Positions 1 through 6,316 of a stretch of DNA of 13,463 nucleotides are shown one piece after another. Position numbers and translations under genes: made by a program. Source of the DNA: Acanthamoeba castellanii str. Neff (Eukaryota > Discosea > Longamoebia > Acanthamoebidae); contig NW_004457349.1 of NCBI RefSeq assembly GCF_000313135.1, forward strand, positions 1 to 13,463, read 5' to 3'. Position 1 is the first letter of the stretch. Each line of letters begins with the position of its first letter. The notes beneath the pieces are model-generated. The model was not told where the DNA came from and did not search any database. It was given only the letters and a program-made list of their open reading frames with translations.

Positions 1-148
1 GCAATGGCTCATTGACTACATCAGTGTGCAGAGCATGCAGGCCTGTGAGCCCTGTGCCAGATTGCCCTTCTTGGTGCTGGGCAGTTGGTATGCCAGAAGG
101 CTGTCCACAGCATCTACTGCTTCTCCCATGGGAGAAAACTTAAAGTGA
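1..148 (+). other. Left edge, open frame remnant of unknown origin
   Basis: An open frame enters from the left edge in frame 2 and ends at a TGA at 146-148, giving 48 codons with no recognisable motif. It contains a C-x2-C pair (residues CEPC), but too little remains to assign a domain. The stop codon directly abuts the left arm of the palindrome that starts at 149, so this could be the tail of an older element copy cut by the palindrome. The stretch is CpG-poor like the rest of the left half. I do not recognise the product. Confidence 0.2.
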
Positions 149-392
149 TTTTATCAGTGAGATGGAGCTTTGTTATGGTGGAATTTTATCTTCAGGAATA
201 GTGCTCCAATTCAGCCCAAATGTGGTGAGGTTGACCACAAACTGAACAAGAAGTTGTTCAGCAGAGGAGCACAAACCACAAAACAAGCTAAGTTCAGTTT
301 GTGGTCAACCTCACCACATTTAGGCTGAATTGGAGCACTATTCCTGAAGATAAAATTCCACCATAACAAAGCTCCATCTCACACTGATAAAA
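149..392. repeat. Long inverted repeat, ~100-bp arms, 44-bp spacer
   Basis: The left arm (149-247) and right arm (292-392) are reverse complements over about 100 bp. I see one base substitution (C/T in the stretch around 217) and one 2-base indel near the outer edge. The spacer is 248-291. The arms begin with TTTTATCAG on the left and end with CTGATAAAA on the right. Such a near-perfect palindrome could be a foldback or MITE-like element, or two DIRS-type inverted terminal repeats placed head to head as in a circular intermediate junction. No coding content is visible inside it. The high arm identity implies recent formation or active correction. Confidence 0.92.
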
Positions 393-483
393 GTAGAGTT
401 TCTGTCTAGAAACAGAAACATCCTTTACCACAAGGAGCGCAGCACTTGTGTGTACAATGCTGACTTCTCATGGAGAAGTGGTG

Positions 484-504
484 CCTGATGGTGCAACCAT
501 CAGG
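484..504. repeat. Short perfect hairpin upstream of Gag
   Basis: Arms CCTGATGGT and ACCATCAGG (9 bp each) flank a 3-base GCA loop. It lies about 60 bp before the TATA-like sequence of the retroelement. It may be a chance structure or part of the element's leader. No function can be assigned from sequence alone. Confidence 0.5.
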
Positions 505-560
505 TGTAGTGTGGTGTGCCATGTCACCACAGGTGACCAGTGACACAGCCCTGCAGGGTT

Positions 561-566
561 TATAAG
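561..566 (+). promoter_or_regulatory. TATA-like box before the retroelement Gag
   Basis: TATAAG lies in the context GGTTTATAAGG, 42 bp upstream of the ATG at 608, which starts the first element reading frame. Position and motif suit a core promoter for the retroelement transcript. The evidence is a motif plus spacing only. Confidence 0.35.
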
Positions 567-607
567 GTGGTGACTGTAGGGTGTAGGTAAGTTTTTTCTT
601 CTCTCTC

Positions 608-1659
608 ATGCAAGAGTGCAGAGAGGTTCTACAACATATACACATGATGGATTCCCATAAGGAAGCTAAGGTGTTACTACTGGAGGAGTGGAGCTCAGTC
701 ATGAAGCTGCCTATGCATCAGCTTAGCCAGCTGTGTGAGCTCCTGGGTTTGGAACATAAGTGGACCAAGTCAGTTCAGTTGGAAGTGATCAAGGAGTGGA
801 GAGAGTGGAAGCTGCATGAGAGGGAGGAGTGGCTAGAGGAAGGGTGTGTAGAGGGCCTACAAGTTAGAGCAGAGCCAGGTTGGGCTGCAGCTGCTTCTTC
901 ATCTTTGTCATCCTCAGCAGCATCTCCTGGCGGCGTGGCCCATGATGGGAGCGTGTCTGCTGCAAGAACCAGCAAGTGGAGGAGGAGCAGCATGGACATC
1001 ACCAATGAGGAGGAGGGGAAGGAGAAGACAACCTGGGTAGCCTGTTGCTCTTCAATGATTACAACCAGGAGGTTGGCACAGGTGAGTGGTGATTGCTACA
1101 GGAGCTAGGTCATATGGAGCAAGAGTGGGCAGCATCTCAGTGGTTTCCCAACCACAGTCTCAGCTCCTCAAGGTGCCAGCACAAGTACAACTTCATCAAG
1201 AAGGCTGGCTGAGTGGCACATGCAGCAGATCACAGCAGCCATGACAACATGGTCAGGGCCTTGGACACCATCCTGGCCATGTTGGAGGAGCATGCCTTGG
1301 TCATGGTCATTGGTGATGAGGAGGGGTGGGACATGGCTTCCTGCCTGGTGGAGGATGAGGCTTCATTCCTGATGGAATGCAAAGGCCAGGTCAAGGAGGC
1401 CTGAAAGAAGGCTCAGGGCATCCATTGGCAGAAGGGCAAGCCCAAGGTTTTTCAGAACGGCTGGAGGAGGGGGAGGCCTGGTCAGGCACAGGGAGCCTGG
1501 CCAGTCAAGTTGGCTTCAGCAGCATCAACATCGCTCCCTCCAGCTGCAAACCCTGGCAACAATTCCAAGTCAAGGACAAGCACAAGGCTGGCGTGCTTTG
1601 TGTGCAGCAGCCTGCACCTGGCCAAGAGCTGCCCCAAGAAGTTTGGAAGCAGCAAGTAG
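608..1659 (+). pseudogene. Gag-like protein of DIRS-like element, broken
   Basis: This would be the nucleocapsid-type protein that packages the element RNA. The reading frame starts at ATG 608 (frame 2). Its first 75 residues include a helix-turn-helix-like stretch (LPMHQLSQLCELLGL, then KW-TKS-QLEVIKEW) resembling a SAP nucleic-acid-binding motif. Around 1000-1030 the coding sense moves to frame 1, suggesting one missing base. Frame 1 is then interrupted by TGA at 1090, 1210 and 1402, and ends at TAG 1657-1659. Near its end is a retroviral-type zinc knuckle, CFVCSSLHLAKSC (1594-1632), spaced C-x2-C-x3-H-x4-C, one residue shorter than the usual x4 and preceded by a basic, Gly/Arg-rich stretch. 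The three TGA codons fit former CGA arginines, although other single-base origins cannot be excluded for these. The overlapping frame 0 starts the pol region. Confidence 0.75.
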
Positions 1660-2495
1660 AGGAGGTCAGGTTGCTGGAGGACATCAGTGAGGTCAGCAAT
1701 GAGGAGCAGCTTGTGGCCTGCTGGGTCGAGGAGATCAAGGAGTTCACCCCAGTGGTGGCTGAGGTGCCTTCTGTTGAGGATATTGAGGAGGAGGAGGAGG
1801 AGGAGGAGGAGGAGGAGGAGGAATCTGGTTCCCCAGCCAGTGAGCCTGCTGGGGCAGCAGAGGGACCAAGAGCTGGCAAGATCATGGTTGCTGGTTGGCT
1901 GGCAGCCTGAGTCCAGGAGTGGGTTGCCATTGGAGCCTTGGCCCAGGTGCTGGCATGGGTGGGCAATGGCGTGCCCATCCAGCTGGTGAGGCCCATTTGT
2001 GAGACCTGGCAAAGCTACAGCCTCCAGGCAGAGCAGCAGGCGTGGATTGAGGTGGAGGTTGAATGGTTGTGGCGCATGGGCGTGGTTGAGTGGATGGGCA
2101 CAGGCAGTGAGCAACCCATGGGGATTGACTTTGTCTGCCCAATCATGTGTGTACCCAAGAAGGGACTGAAGTGCTGGTGGATGGTCCACAACCTGCATGA
2201 CCTCAACTGTGGTCTGGTGCTGAGGACCGTGCACTTTGAGGGTCTGGCTTCACTGGCATGGATGGTCAGCGCCAGGTGGTGGCTGATCTCCTTTGATCTG
2301 GCCCAGGGCTACCACCACATGCTGATGGAAGAGGATGCACACCAGTTGCTGGGCTTTAAAGTTGGCCAGCACTGGTATTGCTACCATGTCCTGCTGTTCA
2401 GCCTCCAGTGGTCACTGTGGATTTTCATGAAAGTGGTCAAGGCTGTGACAACCTTCTGGTGGTGCCAAGGGATCATCTGCATGGCCTACATCAAT
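1660..2495 (+). pseudogene. Reverse transcriptase of DIRS-like element, truncated
   Basis: Frame 0, open from 1377 and overlapping the end of Gag, carries an acidic linker with a 13-residue Glu run. A TGA at 1908-1910 follows, probably a former CGA. The RT fingers and palm come next: VPKKG (about 2151-2165), a damaged [R-M-V-H-D-L-R] motif reading WWMVHNLHDLN, and motif A SFDLAQGYHHM with the catalytic Asp at 2295-2297. The motif B region YHVLLFSLQ (about 2382-2410) follows, then QGIICMAYIN ending at 2495. DIRS-group RTs normally continue with an Asp-Asp pair after AYI; here the frame breaks at that point. Conserved Arg and Pro positions are replaced by Trp, Cys and Leu, so the enzyme would be inactive even without the stop. 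Confidence 0.85.
1785..1823 (+). repeat. (GAG)n trinucleotide run encoding poly-Glu
   Basis: Twelve GAG units followed by GAA encode 13 consecutive glutamates in the pol frame. The run sits in the linker between the Gag zinc knuckle and RT. It is likely a slippage-expanded microsatellite inside the element. Confidence 0.9.
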
Positions 2496-3119
2496 GGGAG
2501 GAAGCAATGCCGTCCTGACACAGATGGTCAAGAGAGTGTGGATGGCGCTGCAAGCAAGTGGCTGCGCGAATTACATGGCCCGGTGGATTCATGGGGCGAC
2601 CAAGAACCAGGAGGCCAATGCACTGTCGCGGCTGGACAACCCCGACGACTGGACACTGCTGGGTGAGATGGTGGAGCTGCTGCAGGCCTCACTGGGCGAC
2701 TGGCAGGTCGACCACTTTGTGGAGGCCTCCAACCAGAAGGCGCCAGCCTTCAACTTGCGCTTTGAGAGCCCAGGCTGTCAGGCTGTTGATGTGTTCAGCC
2801 AGGATTGGAGGGGCTGGGTCAACCTCCTGGTGCCCCCGATCCCGCTGGTGGGCCAGACCCTGGCACACCTAATCGAGTGCCAGGCGGTATCCTGGTCATG
2901 CCTCACTGGCCAGGCCAGGAGTGGTGGCCGCTGCTCATGGCCGTGTCGGTGGCTATGGTCTGGCTGGGGACAGCCTGCGAGTTCACCAGGCCGGGTCCGT
3001 TGGGAGCGTTCGAGCTGGCGCGGCGGCCAGAGTGGACCTTTGAGGCCCACCGGGTGGATGGACGGCGGCTGGTGGGCTGGAGACCGCCGCTTGCCGCTGT
3101 GAGGAGCTGGTGGGACTAG
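2494..3119 (+). pseudogene. RNase H tail and methyltransferase-like segment of DIRS element
   Basis: Frame 1 from 2494 begins with MGGSNAVLTQMVKRVW and runs through NQEANALSRLDNPDDW (about 2605-2652). This is the end of a retroelement RNase H domain, where [N-x-E-A-D-x-L-S-R] is typical. The next stretch, VDHFVEASNQKAPAFN ... VDVFSQDW (about 2707-2808), then LVPPIPLVGQ, matches the region that follows RNase H in DIRS-group pol proteins and is often called methyltransferase-like. Near 2885 one base is missing: the sense continues in frame 0 as GGILVMPHWPGQEWWPLL (about 2883-2940) to the TAG at 3117-3119. The RNase H core catalytic acidic residues are absent because the 5' part of the domain is deleted at 2495. 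This half is CpG-rich, unlike the RT half. Confidence 0.75.
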
Positions 3120-3982
3120 CGCGTGCAGAGTCCATGCAGCGCTGCTACAAGTGCTGGTGGCTGGAGTTTGTCGGGTTCGCCGATGGGGTGGGGCGCATGG
3201 CGTTGCTGGCCACTGAGGAGACAGCGGGGTGCTTCTTCACCCAGCTGGACCTCAATGACAGGGGCGGCGTGCGAGTGGCGGCAGTGGCGATTGCCATGCA
3301 ACATGTGTGGAAGGGCCTGCCCAGTCTGTGCGCAAGCGCCAGGGTCAAGCTCATCATCGATGGAGTTGAGCGAGTGTGGAGTGCGTGGACAGCCAGGCGG
3401 CAGAGGGACCTGTTTCCCGTCGAGGCGCTTCAGGCGTGGGTCCAGGGCCGTAAGTTCGTTGGTGGTTCCGTCATGGCACTGAGGGACGCGTGCCTCGTGG
3501 CGGTTGGCCTGCGTACGATGTGGTGAGGTTCAGAGCTGGCCGCGTTGTGGGTCGAGGATGTCACAATGGATGGTGAGTGGGCCTGCGTGTGGGTGTGCAA
3601 GGCCAAGAATGATCAGCTGGGCCATGGGCACAAGGTCTTCATCAACGCGATGGGCTCTGCAGCTTGTCTGGTGTGGCTGCTCAAGGAGTGGCTCAGGGTG
3701 CGTGGCATGAGGCCAGGCTTGCTCTTCATGGCCTGTGGTGGGCGGCCCTTGTCGACCAGTGCCATCAGCGCCGTGTGCCAGTGGATGGTGGCGGCCGTGG
3801 GACGCCCTGAGGTGGTCATGTCTCACTTGTTGTGCATTGGCGGCGCGATGGTGGCCGTGGAAGGTGGCCTGACCAGGGAGCAGGCCATGACCATCGGTGG
3901 ATGGGAGTCGGACGCCGTGGATCACTACTTGCAGGCTCATGAGCTGGTGGCGGAGGGCGTCTTGCGTTGGATGGGGTTCTGA
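3110..3982 (+). pseudogene. Tyrosine recombinase of DIRS-like element, catalytic Arg lost
   Basis: This is the integration enzyme of the element. It occupies frame 2 throughout, from about 3110 to TGA 3980-3982, roughly 290 codons, interrupted by one TGA at 3524-3526. The core region reads SELAALWVEDV after the stop, KAKNDQLGHGHKVFI, then HLLCIGGAMVAVEGG and GGWESDAVDHYLQAHE, the last carrying the likely nucleophilic Tyr (about 3930). In the family the first catalytic Arg immediately precedes the [G-S-E-L] segment, which is exactly where the TGA lies. The H-x-x-R box here reads HLLC, so the second Arg is Cys. Both losses are explained by C-to-T at a CpG (CGA to TGA, CGC to TGC). An ORF overlapping the end of pol is normal in DIRS elements. 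Confidence 0.85.
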
Positions 3983-5123
3983 TGAGCGCAGCGTGGCATG
4001 CGGTGGTTGGCATGACAAGGAACGTGGTTCTTGTGTCTTCTCTGCCTTGCTTGTGTGAGTGCATGTGCGTGTCTGCCCCATCACTCTCTGTGATCACACC
4101 CATTTGTCAGCAGCAGCGGCGTTGGCAGCAGCAAGTGCTGACGAGTGATAAATCATTTTTAACTCCACACATTCCAAGTTTTTAAAATAAGTTGACACCT
4201 GACTCTGCAAGTGTCATCAAACTCAGCCATGACCATGTGCAGTGCTCTAAGATGTCCCTCATCATTGATTACCTGGCAGATGAGCCCAAGGCATGGGGCT
4301 GTCTGCACCAGCTGCCTCTACTGATATAGGGCAGCCTACACACTCCCAGACAATCATGGCAAGTGGCTTGGTCAGCTATGCACCAATGGAATGTGTGCAC
4401 CCTTGGCTTCCTCAGCCAGCTTATCTATCTGGGCTACTTCCATGAGATTAAGCTCTCAACATTAGCCAGACTAAAATGCCACTTTCATTTTTGGGGGGTA
4501 CTGAACTCAGCAAAAAAGTGCATCAAGGAGCTCCTAATGATACCAGTGATGATGGGTATGGTATCACACCAGTGATGCAGGCCTGGTATGATTGCACCAT
4601 CAGTGGAATGGAGCATTTATGGGGAGTAGGTGGCATGTGTGAGTGTGTTGTCATATGTGGGGTGGGGTCAAGTTGAAGAGGAGGATGAGCTCTGGAAGTG
4701 GGTGGAAGCATGTGCACTCCACTGATGCAGCAGGCAGGCCTGGAGGATGGTTCTCTTGGTGATGTGAGGAAGCTTGGCATGAGGTGAGCACAATGCTGCA
4801 CCATGCTGTTTTTTAAGTGCTGTTTTGTCCTTGGTGGCAACCACTGTGTCAAGGTTTGTTGCCTGATGATGCTGCAGTGATCAAGACCCAAAAAGCCCTA
4901 GGGAAAAGCCCTGTGGAAAAATTCAAAAACACGTGTGATTGCTTTTTAGACATGTTTCATGTTTCAGTTGGGCTACTCATTTTTGGCAAAAACACAGAAT
5001 GATGGCTTGCGGACAGTAGTTCCTAAATTGGTAGTAGTGCCTTATGGGGAAGAAGGGTTCAAAGACCGGAATGACACCAGTCATTTCCTCCTCCCCGTAA
5101 ACTAAAGACATAGCCAGGAGCTC
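3983..5123. other. CpG-poor stretch without recognisable gene
   Basis: Between the recombinase stop and the next gene I see only short open frames with no motif. The longest plausible, 4363-4575, has no family resemblance. The stretch is CpG-poor like the 5' part of the element, so it may be the element's 3' non-coding end or other decayed repeat DNA. Two copies of ACCAGTGATG occur near 4548 and 4569. I found no counterpart of the 149-392 palindrome here, so the right end of the element is not defined. CpG density rises again just before 5143. Confidence 0.45.
5070..5085. repeat. Small inverted repeat near composition boundary
   Basis: AATGAC and GTCATT (6 bp) flank a 4-base spacer ACCA. It lies 58 bp upstream of the next ATG. 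It could be a protein-binding site in the promoter of the 5143 gene or a chance palindrome. Confidence 0.35.
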
Positions 5124-5140
5124 TAATAATAATAATAATA
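5124..5140 (+). repeat. (TAA)n microsatellite just before the start codon
   Basis: A 17-base TAA run ends two bases before the ATG at 5143. It puts stop codons in frame 3, which matters for interpretation. The signal-peptide-like reading of the downstream gene lies in frame 3, but cannot begin upstream of this run without splicing. Confidence 0.85.
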
Positions 5141-5142
5141 CC

Positions 5143-5872
5143 ATGTCACCACCTCACTGCTCGTCTCGCTCCTGCTCCTCGTCGTCGTCGTCCTCATCGG
5201 CCTGGCCTCGGTGTCAGGAGAGTCGCTCGACGCTCCTTACTGCCCGGTCATGTATCAATCTCAGGACGGCAACCCTCCGGCTGGCCTTCCGACTGGGGCT
5301 ACGCCTCCACCGGAACCTACTACACCACTACGATCAGAGATTCCTTGAAATCCGAGTCGCAGACCTTCGCCATCTGCGCGGGCTCCGGTTGCGGACCGGC
5401 TTGCTGCTGGCACGCCAACGGGTTCGCCTTCTGGGCCTCCACGGGGCCGAACGTCTCGTCGGAGGCCATCCCGGTCCCCTCCTGCTCGGTGAACATCAAC
5501 TTCAACGGCGACAGCAGGACCTACACGGTCGACCCGGTCAAGCTCGAAGCCATCAACTACGTCGGCGTCGACGGGTTCATGGCCAACGAGGGCAACTGGG
5601 TCAACGCCGCCATCACCTGCAACACCCCCGTCATCGGGATGTTCTCCTACAGCAGCTTCGGCCTGGCCAACACGTGCGGAGGCATCCCCTCCCCCGGCCC
5701 CATCTGCTCGTGGACACCCCTTCTCAGCAACGCGCAGAACCCCTGGGCGGCGTTCTACGTGGACCGCCGGTGCAACGCCGAAGAGATGATGATGGCCTAC
5801 GGCAACAGCACCGCCCCGCACGACGAGCTGTCCTCCGGCACCTTCGAGACCTGCGCCGCTCTCTTTAACTGA
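5143..5872 (+). CDS. Small secreted cysteine-rich protein, two apparent frameshifts
   Basis: The product is unrecognised. The main reading frame (frame 2, about 5282 to TGA 5870-5872) gives about 195 residues with Cys spread throughout (ICAGSGCGPACCWHANG, VPSCSV, ITCNTP, NTCGG, PICSW, DRRCN, FETCAALFN), Trp/Tyr-rich and with no membrane segment. Upstream, frame 3 carries a typical signal-peptide core (LLVSLLLLVVVVLIGLASVSG, about 5157-5219) followed by ESLDAPYCPVMYQSQDGNPPAG. The only nearby ATG (5143) is in frame 1. So the protein needs two single-base gains, one between 5145 and 5160 and one near 5275-5285. No intron with GT/AG ends fits either place. The gene is either misread in the assembly or newly broken. 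It converges on the large minus-strand gene 336 bp away. An extracellular location is inferred from the signal peptide. Confidence 0.65.
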
Positions 5873-6208
5873 TCGAAAAGGAGAAGAGGAGGAGCTCGAC
5901 ATGTCTGTGCCAGTCCTTGATTAAAATCCTTTATTATGACATAATGATAAAATTGATATTGATCTTGATATTGATATCACGCCTAGTCCGTGACCCTCAT
6001 GATCTCCGAATCATCAAACCGTTTAACTGCTAAAGTGGCAACCTAGTGGGGTGGTCGGGTGAAAGAAGATGATGGGCAGGGTGGCAGTGAAGAACGCATC
6101 TGGGTGGCGGTGAGGAACGCGGGCGAAGAAGATGAAGGCGTGGGTGGCGAAGAAGAAGATGGGACATGTGGCGGTGAAGAAGAAGAAGAAGAAGATGGGG
6201 CGTGGGGC
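5873..6208. other. Convergent intergenic region, 3' ends of two genes
   Basis: This 336-bp gap lies between the stop of the plus-strand gene and the stop of the minus-strand gene, so both 3' UTRs should share it. The left part is AT-rich with TTGATAT-type repeats (5953-5979) containing a GATATC palindrome, and possible poly(A) signals of weak AATAAA type on either strand. The right part (about 6060-6200) is a purine-rich degenerate tandem repeat of GGTGGCGGTGAAGAA type on the plus strand. I see no separate gene. Confidence 0.6.
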
Positions 6209-6316
6209 CTACCTCCACCGCAGGTGAACCGCGGCTACAACGATGGCAGCAGCCAAGAGGGCTGCGAGGGTGAAGCTGCCCACCAGGGCGAGGCCGATCA
6301 CTGCCGCGTGGTATCT
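6209..6316 (-). other. C-terminal hydrophobic anchor of surface protein
   Basis: After an acidic HDDDDEQPQPATTAAGR spacer, about 28 hydrophobic residues (AVIGLALVGSFTLAALLAAA onward) end in HLRWR and the stop. The tail beyond the helix is about five residues. It is either a single-pass type I transmembrane anchor with almost no cytoplasmic domain or a GPI-attachment signal. Ala/Gly-rich residues before the helix leave the GPI option open. Confidence 0.8.

Larger units (their letters stand above)
561..3982 (+). mobile_element. Decayed DIRS-like tyrosine-recombinase retrotransposon
   Basis: The order Gag with zinc knuckle, reverse transcriptase, RNase H, methyltransferase-like segment and tyrosine recombinase, all on one strand, is the layout of DIRS-group retrotransposons. 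No other common element class combines an RT with a tyrosine recombinase in this order. The copy is dead: at least five in-frame TGA stops, several single-base frame changes, and an internal deletion that removes the RT catalytic YxDD region and most of RNase H. Changes are dominated by the signature of C-to-T at CpG. The true ends are uncertain. The left end may be as far out as the palindrome at 149-392, and the right end lies somewhere before about 5060. I found no matching terminal repeat on the right. Confidence 0.85.

Noticed and set aside
1482..2234. Minus-strand open frame opposite Gag/RT
   Set aside because: It has a poly-Leu run that is only the reverse of the GAG repeat and no domain. 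The plus strand has zinc knuckle and RT motifs.
1090..3526. TGA read as an amino acid (alternative genetic code)
   Set aside because: At the most diagnostic site (recombinase catalytic residue) TGA replaces Arg, not Trp or Cys, while TGG is used freely for Trp. The host-like genes end at TGA and TAG. CpG decay is the simpler explanation.
4363..4575. Small plus-strand open frame as a gene
   Set aside because: There is no motif and no coding-type composition. It lies in CpG-poor decayed DNA.
5261..5902. Minus-strand open frame opposite the secreted-protein gene
   Set aside because: It is Gly/Val-rich antisense shadow with no motif. The plus frame has a signal peptide and conserved-looking Cys spacing.
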